From: CADEEN01 sp963706685 | GTDB lineage: Bacteria; Pseudomonadota; Gammaproteobacteria; Burkholderiales; Burkholderiaceae_C | DNA: 64,000 bases | Reading direction: 5' to 3' | NCBI GenBank assembly: GCA_963706685.1 | Contig: CAVPMY010000010.1 | Span: 62,001 to 126,000 of the forward strand | In this document: piece by piece, positions 18,712-27,277 of the stretch | Position numbering within the stretch: position 1 is the first letter of the stretch | How the letters are laid out: each line of letters starts with the position of its first letter | Program-made: the position numbers and the translations under genes | Notes under the pieces: generated by a model | What the model saw: the letters and a program-made list of their open reading frames with translations, nothing else | What the model was told of the DNA's origin: nothing | Databases searched by the model: none

Positions 18712-20220
18712 ATGCGACCCGCACAGGACATCACCGACATCTGGGCCAGACTGCTGCCGCGCTTTTCGGGCAGCAGCGCCACCTTGCAAGGGCCGCATCA
18801 AGGAGATGATGGTGCACAGCATCCTGGCGGCCTGATGCCGGCCGACGCCGCCATTCCGCCCAGCCGTTCGCTCGCGATGGCGCTCGGGGTGTCGCGCAAC
18901 ACGGTCACGCTGGCGTTGCAGATGCTGGTGGACAAAGGCTTTCTGGTGGCGCGCGAACGCAGCGGCTTGTTCGTGAACCCGGACATCGTGCTCGGCCAGG
19001 CCAGCCGCAGCGGCAAGCCCGATGGCCCGGCAGACGCGTTGGCCTGGGCTGGCCGGCTGAAGAGCCGGCGTCGGCCAGCAGCGCAACATCGCCAAGCCCG
19101 CCAACTGGCAGGACTTTGCCTATCCGTTCGTCTACGGCCAGTTCGATGCCAGCCTGATGCCGCTGGCCGACTGGCGCGCCTGCTCGCAGCAGTCGTTGCT
19201 GGCGCCGGCGGTCAGAAAGTGGTCACAAGACCATGTCGATCGGGACCACGAGGGCCTGGTGAGCCAGATCCAGCACCGGCTGCTGCCCGCGCGCGGCATC
19301 GTCGCGCAGCGCGACGAGATCCTGGTCACCGGCGGAGCGCAGATGGCGTGCTACCTGCTCGCCCACGTGCTGATCGGATCGCGACACCGTGGTCGGCATG
19401 GAAGACCCGGGCTACCCCGATGCGCGCAACAACTTCGAGTTGCGCAGTCGCCAAGGTGACCGCGCTGGCCGTGGACGAGCAGGGCCTGGTGCCGTCGCGC
19501 CGCTTGGGTCAGTGCGATTACGCCTATGTCACGCCCAGTCACCAATGCCCGACCAGCGTCACCATGCCGCTGGAGCGCCGCCATGACCTGCTGGCGCTTG
19601 GCGCGCAGGAAAAACGTGGTGCTGTTCGAGGACGACCACGAAAGCGAGCTCAACTTCTCCGGGCGGCCGCTGCCGGCGCTGAAGAGCCTGGACCCGGAGG
19701 GCCGCGTGATCTACCTGGGCAGCCTGTCCAAGACGCTGGCGCACGGCTTGCGCCTGGGTTTTGTCGTCGCGCCCGCCGAACTGATCCGCGAGCTGCGCGC
19801 CATGCGGCGCCTGATGATGCGCCACGTGCCGTCGAACAACGCCCACATCGCGAGCCTGTTCATCGCCCAGGGTCACCACGACGCCTTCATCCGCAAGCTG
19901 AACTGTGACCTATCGGGAGCGCCGCAAGGTCTTGCTGGATGCGCTGGCCAAGTGGCTGCCCGACTGCACCGTGAGCCTGGCGCACGGCGGATCGGGTGCC
20001 TGGGTGCAGGGCCCGTCCGGCCTCGACTGCGGCAGCGCTGGCCCAGGCTGTGCCAGGCGCGCGGCGTGCTGATCGAGGCGGGGCAGGTGTTTTTTGCGCA
20101 GGCCCGCGATCGGCCAACCAGAGCTGCTTTCGCATGGGCTATTCGGCCATTCCGAGTGCGGCCATCGAGGCCGGCGTGCGTGAGATGCGCAACGCGCTTG
20201 CGGGACTGGGTCTGCGCTGA
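18712..20220 (+). pseudogene. MocR-type (GntR helix-turn-helix plus aminotransferase) regulator, many frameshifts
   Basis: Starts at the ATG at 18712 (MRPAQDITDIWARLLPRFSG) and ends at a TGA at 20218-20220. At least eight single-base shifts occur, the first near 18790 and others near 18828, 19070, 19380, 19447, 19610, 19905 and 20030. The N-terminal winged helix is recognisable (IPPSRSLAMALGVSRNTVTL, MLVDKGFLVARERSGLFV). It is followed by an aminotransferase-like body: ILVTGGAQMACYLLAH, GMEDPGYPDARN, YVTPSHQCPTSVTMPLERR, VVLFEDDHESEL, and the PLP-Lys region IYLGSLSKTLAHGLRLGFVV. MocR proteins sense PLP with an amino compound and commonly control the adjacent divergent operon, here the HisD/DegT/decarboxylase set. 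Protein-level conservation across the breaks suggests read errors. Confidence 0.72.
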
Positions 20221-20334
20221 CCGCGCGCGACTGTGGTCTGCCGCGCGAACGCGCCTTGCTGGCTCTCTGGGCCGCCCGCGGCAGGACAGACCTTGCGGTA
20301 GGCACCTCTCGCCAGGACGGCCGGGCATCAAGGG

Positions 20335-21000
20335 TCACTGCGATGCCCGGCTGTCATGCTCGGCCTGCAGCGCCGCGATCACCTCCTCGTCGCTGATCTG
20401 GTGGAAGTCCACGTAGTGCAGGCCGATGGCGCGAAACGGGCTCGGCTCGGCCAGGCAGACGATGAGATCGACTTCGCGTTGCAGTTGCGTCAGCGTGTCG
20501 TGCGGCGCCACCGGCACGGCAAGCACGAGGCGCGCTGCGCCGCGGCGGCGCAGGGCTTTCAGCGCCGCGCGCACGGTGGTGCCGGTGGCAATGCCGTCAT
20601 CGATGACGATCACCGTGGCGCCTTGCACTGGCGTTGCCGCGCGGCCGCGCAGGTACAGCGCACGGCGGCGCTCGATCTCGCGCCACTCGATCTGCGCCTG
20701 CTCGTCGATGTAGGCGTGGCTGGCGCCGGTGGCCGCACTCGTCTGCTCGTCGATCACGACGTCGGGTTGCCCGCCGTCGACCACCGCGGCCACCGCGAGT
20801 TCGCTCTGCCACGGCGCGCCGATCTTGCGCACCAGCAGCAGGTCGAGCGGCGCCTGCAGACGTGCAGCCACCGGCACGGCCACCGGCACACCGCCGCGCG
20901 GCAAGGCCAGGACGACGATTGGCGCGCGCAGGTGCTCGTTGGCCAGCCGTGCAGCCAATGCGCGGCCGGCCTCGTCGCGGTTGGCAAACACAGCACGCAT
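20335..21000 (-). CDS. Phosphoribosyltransferase-domain protein
   Basis: 221 residues from the ATG at 21000 (MRAVFANRDEAGRALAARL). The PRPP-binding motif VIVIDDGIATGTTVRAALKA is intact, and the region VLALPRGGVPVAVPVAARL with DLLLVRKIGAPWQSELAVAA matches the type I fold. These proteins are often found beside alpha/beta hydrolases and stress genes in proteobacteria, and their substrate is not established. It begins 10 bases after the stop of the hydrolase gene, so the two form one unit. Confidence 0.88.
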   Translation of the reverse strand: MRAVFANRDEAGRALAARLANEHLRAPIVVLALPRGGVPVAVPVAARLQAPLDLLLVRKIGAPWQSELAVAAVVDGGQPDVVIDEQTSAATGASHAYIDEQAQIEWREIERRRALYLRGRAATPVQGATVIVIDDGIATGTTVRAALKALRRRGAARLVLAVPVAPHDTLTQLQREVDLIVCLAEPSPFRAIGLHYVDFHQISDEEVIAALQAEHDSRASQ

Positions 21001-21010
21001 GGCAGTTCCC

Positions 21011-21670
21011 TCAATGCGCGTAATGCGCGCTGTGACGGACGAACCAGTCGGCCGCCAGATGCGCCACGGCATCGAGCGCACCAGGCTCCTCGAACAAGTG
21101 CGTCGCGCCGGGCACGATCTCCAGGCGCTTTTCGCACTTCAAACCCTGCATGGCCTGGCGGTTGGCGCGCAGCACGGCGGCATCGGCGCCGCCGACGATC
21201 AGCATCGTCGGCGCCCGCACCTTGGCCAGCTGCTGCGCCAGATCAACCCGGCCGCCGCGCAGCACCAGCGCATCGACGCGGCCCGGCTGCTCGGCGGCAG
21301 CCTGCAAGGCTGCCGCGGCACCGGTGCTGGCGCCGAACAGGGCCACGGGCTGCTGTCCAAGGCCGGCATCGTCATCGCCACGGCCGCGCAGCCAATCCAG
21401 GGCCTGTACCAGGCGTTGCGTCAACAACGCGATGTCGAACACGCGCTCGCGGTCTTGCGCCTCGTCTTCGGCCAGCAGATCGAACAGCAGGGTTGCCAAG
21501 CGGTTGTCCTGCAGCACGCTGGCCACGAAGCGGTTGCGCGGGCTGCCGCGGCTGCTGCCACTGCCATGGACAAACACCACCAGGCCAACGGCGCGCGCGG
21601 GACGGGTCCACTCGCCCGGCAGGCCTCGCGGCCCGACGCGCACGGCTTGTCTATCCATTGCGGCGGCCAT
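21011..21670 (-). CDS. Small alpha/beta hydrolase (dienelactone hydrolase-like)
   Basis: 219 residues; an internal ATG at 21658 (MDRQAVRVG) is an alternative start. It has an oxyanion motif VVFVHGSGSSRGSPRN, a nucleophile elbow GASTGAAAALQAA, the acidic residue in VGGADAAVLRANRQ and the His in PGATHLFEEPGALD. No signal peptide, so it is cytoplasmic. It is coupled to the downstream phosphoribosyltransferase gene. Family members are recurrent partners in low-oxygen or stationary-phase gene sets. Substrate unknown. A weak Crp/Fnr-like site lies upstream near 21729 but was not accepted. Confidence 0.85.
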   Translation of the reverse strand: MAAAMDRQAVRVGPRGLPGEWTRPARAVGLVVFVHGSGSSRGSPRNRFVASVLQDNRLATLLFDLLAEDEAQDRERVFDIALLTQRLVQALDWLRGRGDDDAGLGQQPVALFGASTGAAAALQAAAEQPGRVDALVLRGGRVDLAQQLAKVRAPTMLIVGGADAAVLRANRQAMQGLKCEKRLEIVPGATHLFEEPGALDAVAHLAADWFVRHSAHYAH

Positions 21671-21771
21671 CGCATCCCATCCTGCTCTGTGAAGATCTCA
21701 ACTGTAGGCACATCCGGTGCGCCGTGCATTGACTCGACTCATTGCGCTGGCGCGATGCACCGCTGACACGG

Positions 21772-22680
21772 TCACACCGGCATCACCCAGGTGCCGGCCT
21801 GGCCGCCGATCAACGCCTCGATGCGGTCGAGCGGTCCGATCGCCGCCCGGCGTCCGCTGCGGCGCACGAACCGGCAGACCGCATCGACCTTGGGTTGCAT
21901 CGAGCCGGCAGCAAATTGCTCGCGCTCGAGATCGACCGCCGTGACCTCGTGCCAGAGTTGCTGCTCAGGCGTGTCCCACTGCGCGTAGACACCGTCGATA
22001 TCGGTGGCGATGATCAGGGCGTCGGCGTCCAGACGTTCGGCGATCAGCGACGCGCAATCGTCCTTGTCGATCAGCGCTTCGACGCCATGCCATTGACCCT
22101 GACTGTCTCGCACCACAGGGATGCCGCCACCGCCGCCGCAAATGACCACGGCACCTTGTTCGAGCAACCAGCCGATCGGCCTCGCATCGACCAGACGGCG
22201 CGCCTCGGGCGACGGCACGACGCGACGCCAAGCGTCGCCGTCCCGAGTCAGGACCCATCCGCGCTCGCGACGCAGGGCCACCGCCCGATCGGCGTCGTAC
22301 AGCGGACCGATGGGCTTGCCGGGCGAATCGAAGGCCACGTCATCGGCCTCGACTTCGACCCGTGAAAGCAATGTGGCCACCGCCCGGCTGTCACCGAGCG
22401 CGTTGCTGATCTCCTGCTCCAGCAGATAGCCGATCAGGCCATCGGTTTCGGCGCCCAGCATGTCGAGCGGGTAGGCCGGCACGTCACGCAAGGCCTCGGA
22501 CTGCAGGGCCAGCAATCCCACCTGCGGCCCGTTGCCGTGGACGACGATCAGCTCATGTTGCCGGGCCACCGCCGCCAGGCCGCGCGCGACGACGCGCACG
22601 TTGTCGAGGTGGTTCTGCGCCGATGCCGCCTGCTTGCGCCTGAGCAGGGCGTTGCCGCCGACGGCGATGACGATGCGCAT
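21772..22680 (-). CDS. arcC: Carbamate kinase
   Basis: 302 residues from the ATG at 22680. It makes ATP from carbamoyl phosphate and ADP, the last step of the arginine deiminase route. The N-terminal MRIVIAVGGNALLRR, the HGNGPQVGLLALQ loop, PLDMLGAETDGLIGYLLEQE, VICGGGGGIPVV, ALIDKDDCASLIAERL and the C-terminal AGSMQPKVDAV are all characteristic. It lies 16 bases after arcB in the same direction. No arginine deiminase or antiporter gene is in the window, so carbamoyl phosphate must come from ornithine carbamoyltransferase working on citrulline from elsewhere. Confidence 0.96.
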   Translation of the reverse strand: MRIVIAVGGNALLRRKQAASAQNHLDNVRVVARGLAAVARQHELIVVHGNGPQVGLLALQSEALRDVPAYPLDMLGAETDGLIGYLLEQEISNALGDSRAVATLLSRVEVEADDVAFDSPGKPIGPLYDADRAVALRRERGWVLTRDGDAWRRVVPSPEARRLVDARPIGWLLEQGAVVICGGGGGIPVVRDSQGQWHGVEALIDKDDCASLIAERLDADALIIATDIDGVYAQWDTPEQQLWHEVTAVDLEREQFAAGSMQPKVDAVCRFVRRSGRRAAIGPLDRIEALIGGQAGTWVMPV

Positions 22681-22696
22681 CCGTGGCTCCAGCCGC

Positions 22697-23695
22697 TCAG
22701 CCCAGCGTCGCCACCAGCGCCGCCTTGATGGCGTGCATGCGGTTCTCGGCCTGCGTGAAGACGATCGAGGCCTCGGACTCGAAGACGTCGTCGGTAACTT
22801 CCATCGCATCGAGTCCGAAACGCTCGTGCACCTGGCGACCGACCTCGCTGTGCAGGTCGTGAAACGCCGGCAGGCAGTGCATGAAACGCGTGCGTGGATT
22901 GCCGGTAGCGGCCATCACCGCGGCATTGACCTGGAAGGGCTGGAGCATCGCCATGCGCTCGGACCAGTCGCCATCGGGCTCGCCCATGGCAACCCAGGCA
23001 TCGGTGTAGACGAAGTCGGCGCCGGTCAGTGCCTTGGCCGGCTGCTCCTCGAGTGTCAGCCTGGCGCCGCTGTCCTCGGCAATGCGGTATGCCTCGACCA
23101 TCATCGCCTCGTCCGGCCACAACGGCCGCGGCGCGGCGATGCGCACGTCCATGCCCATCAAGGCGCCGCCGATGAGCAGCGAGTTGCCCATCTTGAAACG
23201 CGCATCGCCCATGCAGCAGAACGACAGCGTGTGCAGCGGCTTCTCGCCGAACTCTTCCATCGTCATCAGGTCGGCCAGCACCTGCGTCGGATGAAACTCG
23301 TCGGTCAAGCCGTTGAAGACCGGCACATGAGCGTTGGCGGCGAGTTCGTCGACCACGCTCTGGTGAAAGCCGCTGTAGCCGATGCCGTCGTACAGGCGCC
23401 CGAGCACCCGCACCGTATCCTTCAGCGACCCGTTCTGGCCGAGCTGCGAAGTCGACGAATCGATGTAGGTCACATGCCCGCCCTGGTCATGCACGGCGAC
23501 TTCGAAGGCGCAGCGTGCGCGCGTCGAGGCCTTCTCGAAGATCAGCGCGATGTTCTTGCCCTGGAGCCGAGGCACTTCGGTGCCGGCGGCCTTGGCGCGC
23601 TTGAGTTCATGCGCCAGGTCGAGCAGGTAGCGCACTTCGCGCGAGGTGAAGTCGGACAGTTTGAGCAGGCTGCGCTGGCGCAGGTTGAAGGTCAT
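22697..23695 (-). CDS. arcB: Ornithine carbamoyltransferase, probably catabolic
   Basis: 332 residues, normal length. The carbamoyl-phosphate loop reads EKASTRARCAFEVA (STRAR, where STRTR is commoner). The HPTQVLADLMT motif, FCCMGDARFKMGNSL and the ornithine-binding HCLPAFHDLHSEVG are present. Pairing with carbamate kinase argues for the catabolic ArcB role, phosphorolysing citrulline to ornithine and carbamoyl phosphate for fermentation-like ATP supply. A Crp/Fnr-like box lies about 80 bases upstream of the ATG, matching known ANR control of arc operons in Pseudomonas. An anabolic ArgF is the alternative. Confidence 0.94.
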   Translation of the reverse strand: MTFNLRQRSLLKLSDFTSREVRYLLDLAHELKRAKAAGTEVPRLQGKNIALIFEKASTRARCAFEVAVHDQGGHVTYIDSSTSQLGQNGSLKDTVRVLGRLYDGIGYSGFHQSVVDELAANAHVPVFNGLTDEFHPTQVLADLMTMEEFGEKPLHTLSFCCMGDARFKMGNSLLIGGALMGMDVRIAAPRPLWPDEAMMVEAYRIAEDSGARLTLEEQPAKALTGADFVYTDAWVAMGEPDGDWSERMAMLQPFQVNAAVMAATGNPRTRFMHCLPAFHDLHSEVGRQVHERFGLDAMEVTDDVFESEASIVFTQAENRMHAIKAALVATLG

Positions 23696-23768
23696 GACGT
23701 GATCACTCTCGGCACAGCGATCTGCGGCGATCGACGCTGCAATCTAGGCACGCATGGCCTTCGTGCCA

Positions 23769-23782
23769 TTGCGCCGGATCAA
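23769..23782. promoter_or_regulatory. Crp/Fnr-type box TTGCG-CCGG-ATCAA
   Basis: Upstream of arcB, centred about 80 bases before its ATG and overlapping the last bases of the preceding gene. On the arcB strand it reads TTGAT-CCGG-CGCAA, with one perfect FNR half-site. The same TTGCG-N4-ATCAA form recurs at 47381 before mgtA. Confidence 0.5.
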
Positions 23783-24114
23783 CAGTCGGTCATCGGCCGT
23801 TGCGCGTACGCGAGCCAACAACGACGCGTCGAGGTCACGCCGCGCCGACGGCGCCTCGTTCGTGGCGCCACGGCCTGGGCGCGTCGCTCGGGCAGGGTTG
23901 CCATCCGCCTGAGGTCGACCAGCCTCAGCACATTGACCGGCAACAGCAGCAGATGAAGCACCAGCACCGGACCCAGGCCGGCCAGCGTACCGTAGGCGAT
24001 GAAGGCCAGGTTGCTGGCGATGGCCAGGCAGCGCAGCGCTGCCATGTCGCGCATGCAGAAGGTCGTCAGCACGAGCGCCGAGGCAAGGTAGCCGATGGGC
24101 TCGACGAAGGTCAT
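23779..24114 (-). CDS. Small membrane protein, paralogue of the one at 30458-30763
   Basis: 111 residues from the ATG at 24114. The first 70 residues (MTFVEPIGYLASALVLTTFC, MRDMAALRCLAIASNLAFIA, GPVLVLHLLLLPVNVLRLVD) form two to three membrane helices and are about 80% identical by eye to the protein at 30458-30763. The tail after residue 80 is Arg-rich and differs completely. The fold resembles the YgjV-like inner-membrane group, but that assignment is uncertain. It follows hypX by 52 bases on the same strand. Function unknown. Confidence 0.72.
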   Translation of the reverse strand: MTFVEPIGYLASALVLTTFCMRDMAALRCLAIASNLAFIAYGTLAGLGPVLVLHLLLLPVNVLRLVDLRRMATLPERRAQAVAPRTRRRRRGVTSTRRCWLAYAQRPMTDC

Positions 24115-24166
24115 GGATCGATGCGGCCGATGCGCCGACGCGTCCTGGCGATCGAGACCACGGTCA

Positions 24167-25864
24167 TCAGGCCGCCATCCTTTCGCGCTGCCCAGGCGGT
24201 GCCAGATGAACCGGGGTTTCGGTGGGCGTGGCCTTGTACACAAAGGCCTTGCGCGCGGCTTCAAAGGCAGCGCCCATGAAATCCCTGCGCATCTGCGCCA
24301 GCTCGTCCAGACGATGCTGCTGCAACACGGCCGCAGAAGGCAGCGACCGCCGTTTGGACTCGAGCAGTCCAGGCAGCGTCGCAGGATCACACCAATCGTG
24401 CAGGCAGCGCGACAGGCCGCTCATGAAGCCGGCACCGCGAGCGTCGATCACGGCATCGACCAGACCGATCGTCACAGCGTTGTCGACACCGATCGGCAGG
24501 CAACTCTCGGTCAGGCGATGCGCAGCCTGTTTGCCGATCCGCCTGGGCAACAGGTACGTCCAGTACTCGCTGCCGTGCAGTCCCATGGTCTTGTAGTGCG
24601 GGTTGAAGATGCGCCCACGGCGCGCCACGACGCGGTCACAGGCCAATGCAAGGACAGCGCCACCGGCGCCGGCGTTGCCTTGCACCGCGCTGACCGTCAG
24701 ATGCGTGGTGCAGTTCAGGATTTCCAGAATCAGGTCATTGATGGCGTTGATGTTGCGCCAGCTCTCGGCCACCGGGTCGTCCGCTGCTTCGATCACGCCC
24801 AGGTGAATGCCGTTGCTGTGGAAGTCTTCGCCGCCGACCAGGGCAATGATCCTGGTCGGCCGCGCCATCGCCCGTTGAAAGGCGCGCCGCAGGCGCTGGC
24901 ACTGCCCGCTGGACATGGCGCCGTTGTGGAAATCGAAATGCAGGTAACCCACCGCCTGCGACTCTTCGTACCAGATCTCGTGGTGGCTGCGGATCAGCTT
25001 GCACTTGGCAAGGTTGCACGGCAACGCCTCGGGCAGGCTGACCACCTTGCCGAGAACCTTGGCTGCCGGCAGTTTCAGGTGGCGTTGGTCCTTGGTGCCG
25101 CGCTGCTTGAGATGGCTGACCCAGACCGCACCGTCGACCGTGGCGATGCACACCGCACCGTCACGCTGGGCGATGACGTCGCCGGCCGGGCCGCGGTACG
25201 CGTCTTCTGCGTGGGCGCCGTACAGGTACACCTCGAGGCCGCACAAATCGCTGAGAACGCCGGGATACCCATCGGCGGCGTGAATCTTGCGAATCACCGT
25301 TGACGTGTTGTCATGCCGCCAGTCGATGGCCCTGTCGGCTTGCGTCATCAGGGGGCGTGGCCGCCCTTTCTGGCCAACGGCCATCAAGTGGGGTGGCGTC
25401 GGAGGGTCACCGGCACGAACCCTGTCGATGGTGGTCAGGATGCAGCCCATGGCGGCGTCGGTGACTTCCTGGCGGTAGATGCTGGCCTTGGGCGCACAAC
25501 GCAGCACGAACATTTCGCTGGCCCAGACGTCGCCGGCATCGAACTCGTCGTTGGCCTGCAACGCGGTCACACCCCAGCAGGCTTGCCCGTCGGCAATGGC
25601 CCAGTCGAGCGAAGACGGTCCACGGTCGCCGACGATGCCCGGATGGATGATGACCGAGCGCGTGTGGCGCCAGATGGCTTGTGGCAGCCTGGACTTGAGG
25701 AACGGGCAGATGATGATGTCCGGCGCGGCCAGCGCAACGGCTTCGATCAACTGGGCGTCGCTGATGGCCAGCTCGACACGCACGTCATGCCCACGCGCCG
25801 CGAGCTCGACATGGGCGCGCTGGGTCAGGCCGTTGTAGGCCGTGCTGATGAGCAGGATCCTCAT
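24167..25864 (-). CDS. hypX: HypX/HoxX hydrogenase maturation protein
   Basis: 565 residues. The N-terminal half (MRILLISTAYNGLTQRAHVE, DIIICPFLKSRLPQAIW, IIHPGIVGDRGPSSLDWAI) is a formyl-tetrahydrofolate hydrolase/transferase-like domain. The C-terminal half from about residue 280 is a crotonase domain (VGYLHFDFHNGAMSSGQC, GGEDFHSNGIHLG, GNAGAGGAVLALACDRVVAR, NPHYKTMGLHGSEYWTYLLP). In hydrogenase-bearing bacteria HypX supplies the active-site CO ligand of [NiFe] hydrogenase from formyl-THF under air. No hydrogenase or other hyp gene is in the window, so it is either distant from its cluster or repurposed. Confidence 0.92.
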   Translation of the reverse strand: MRILLISTAYNGLTQRAHVELAARGHDVRVELAISDAQLIEAVALAAPDIIICPFLKSRLPQAIWRHTRSVIIHPGIVGDRGPSSLDWAIADGQACWGVTALQANDEFDAGDVWASEMFVLRCAPKASIYRQEVTDAAMGCILTTIDRVRAGDPPTPPHLMAVGQKGRPRPLMTQADRAIDWRHDNTSTVIRKIHAADGYPGVLSDLCGLEVYLYGAHAEDAYRGPAGDVIAQRDGAVCIATVDGAVWVSHLKQRGTKDQRHLKLPAAKVLGKVVSLPEALPCNLAKCKLIRSHHEIWYEESQAVGYLHFDFHNGAMSSGQCQRLRRAFQRAMARPTRIIALVGGEDFHSNGIHLGVIEAADDPVAESWRNINAINDLILEILNCTTHLTVSAVQGNAGAGGAVLALACDRVVARRGRIFNPHYKTMGLHGSEYWTYLLPRRIGKQAAHRLTESCLPIGVDNAVTIGLVDAVIDARGAGFMSGLSRCLHDWCDPATLPGLLESKRRSLPSAAVLQQHRLDELAQMRRDFMGAAFEAARKAFVYKATPTETPVHLAPPGQRERMAA

Positions 25865-25888
25865 GGGCTCGGCGCTGCCAGGCAGGGC

Positions 25889-26158
25889 TCAGCGCTGCCG
25901 GTCATGAAGCTTGCGGCGCGGTGTGAAACTCCAGTCGACCGCAGCCGGGCGCTCGGACGCGGCGGCAGCTTGCACCTCGCGGTTCGGCGCGCTGGCTGCG
26001 CGCAGCGCGGTCGCAGCCTCGGCGACGACGGCCGGTGCGCTGGCCTTGGCGCTGTCACGAGGTTGCGGTTCTTTGGCGGGCTCGGCCGCCAATGCACTCG
26101 CCAGCGCGAGCAAGCAGCCTGCAGCGGCGATGGGCACATTTCGCAGTGAGACGTTCAT
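25889..26158 (-). CDS. Small secreted Ala-rich protein
   Basis: 89 residues beginning MNVSLRNVPIAAAGCLLALA with a likely Sec signal peptide cleaved after SALA. The mature part is Ala/Pro/Lys-rich and low complexity (KASAPAVVAEAATALRAA), ending FTPRRKLHDRQR. It lies 24 bases before hypX on the same strand. No family recognised. The signal peptide supports a real gene. Confidence 0.6.
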   Translation of the reverse strand: MNVSLRNVPIAAAGCLLALASALAAEPAKEPQPRDSAKASAPAVVAEAATALRAASAPNREVQAAAASERPAAVDWSFTPRRKLHDRQR

Positions 26159-26221
26159 GATGTGCTGCCTTGAAGTGGGGGATGCACGGACCTCGCGAAC
26201 GAGGCCGTGCCAAAAGACGCG

Positions 26222-26647
26222 CTAGCGCGTCGCGGAGAAGTTGTATTCGCCGAGGTCGCCGAACGGCGAGATCAGCACCGTCATCGTGCCGGCCATGTAC
26301 AGGGGCTGGCCGAGCACGTCGTCGGACACATTGCCGGTGAAGATGCGCACCGCGTTGCCCGTGCTGAGGTTCTTGTGGACGAAATGGATGCGCCCGGTCG
26401 ACGGGCAGTACCAGCCGCGGATGAGGATCTCAGGCTGGATGATGTTGAAGTGGCCGTTGATCACCCGGCAGTTGGCCGCGCCGGGGGCGCCCGCCCCGCC
26501 TTGCGTGGTGATGACGAGTTGCTCGACATCGCGGTTGTTCTGCATCGTCCAGGTGGAGCCGGCCAGGCTGGCCGGCCGCTCGGCCGAAGCCGCACCGGCG
26601 GCGACGAGTGCGGCTGCGAAGGCGAAGGTCTTGAATGCTGATTTCAT
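26222..26647 (-). CDS. Secreted protein, paralogue of 35089-35517
   Basis: 141 residues. A signal peptide (MKSAFKTFAFAAALVAAGAA, cleaved after SAERP or just before) precedes a beta-rich domain. It shares with the protein at 35089-35517 the strings TQGGAGAPGAANCR, RGWYCPSTGRIHFVH, FTGNVSDDV, MAGTMTVL and the terminal FGDLGEYNFSA. Two cysteines (NCR and WYCP) are conserved in both and may form a disulfide. No known family recognised. Export to the periplasm or outside is likely. Confidence 0.78.
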   Translation of the reverse strand: MKSAFKTFAFAAALVAAGAASAERPASLAGSTWTMQNNRDVEQLVITTQGGAGAPGAANCRVINGHFNIIQPEILIRGWYCPSTGRIHFVHKNLSTGNAVRIFTGNVSDDVLGQPLYMAGTMTVLISPFGDLGEYNFSATR

Positions 26648-26694
26648 GATGAATTGGTCCTGAGTGAAGTCGTTTGAGATGGGGTGGTGGCGAT

Positions 26695-27207
26695 CTACTC
26701 GGCCACGACCTCGGTGGAATAGGTGCCCTTGGGCGCGTCCGGCAGCGGGTCGCTGTGATCGTTCATGATGTGATCCGTGTTTGCATTCCAGGCCTCGAGG
26801 GTGGCCTTGATCAGGATTTGGGAGGCCTGCGGCGCGTCCGGCGCCTTCAACGTGAACGATTCGCTGGTCCGCGATCCGCCGTGGCCGCGGATGTCCGGCA
26901 GTGCGGCAGAGACGAGTTCGTCGACATACAGCGATGCCGTGATGGCTGCTGTGGCTCGCGATTCGCGCAGCGGCGTATTCGGAACGCCGATCGGCGGACG
27001 CTTCAGCTTCGCCCCATGCCGGCCCTGGACACGCAAGGTGACGCCGGTGAGGTTGAGCGGCCCGGTGTTGGTGACCTTGACCTTGAAGGTTGCTTCCTCG
27101 TCTTGGTTGAGCACATCGCCTGGGGCGCTGAAGTCGACGATCTCGATCAGCACATCATCGACCGGATAGACCGCCAGTGCGGCATTCATGTCGTCAAAAA
27201 AAGCCAT
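26695..27207 (-). CDS. Hypothetical protein with CARDB/Ig-like beta domain
   Basis: 170 residues from MAFFDDMNAALAVYPVDDVL. The centre (FKVKVTNTGPLNLTGVTLRV, QGRHGAKLKRPPIG) looks like a CARDB- or Ig-like strand pattern used for binding or adhesion. No signal peptide or membrane segment is seen. The gene stands alone between the secreted protein gene and the LuxR regulator, with a ribosome-binding site (AAGGAGAT) upstream. Function unknown. Confidence 0.68.
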   Translation of the reverse strand: MAFFDDMNAALAVYPVDDVLIEIVDFSAPGDVLNQDEEATFKVKVTNTGPLNLTGVTLRVQGRHGAKLKRPPIGVPNTPLRESRATAAITASLYVDELVSAALPDIRGHGGSRTSESFTLKAPDAPQASQILIKATLEAWNANTDHIMNDHSDPLPDAPKGTYSTEVVAE

Positions 27208-27277
27208 GGTGTATCTCCTTGAAGTTCAGAACCGGACGCTGCCGGATGAATGAGGGTGGCGTGGCTGCGAAATGCAT

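Noticed and set aside
21729..21742. Possible Crp/Fnr site TTGAC-TCGA-CTCAT upstream of the hydrolase gene
   Set aside because: The right half matches at only three of five positions and lacks the TCAA end shared by the six accepted sites.
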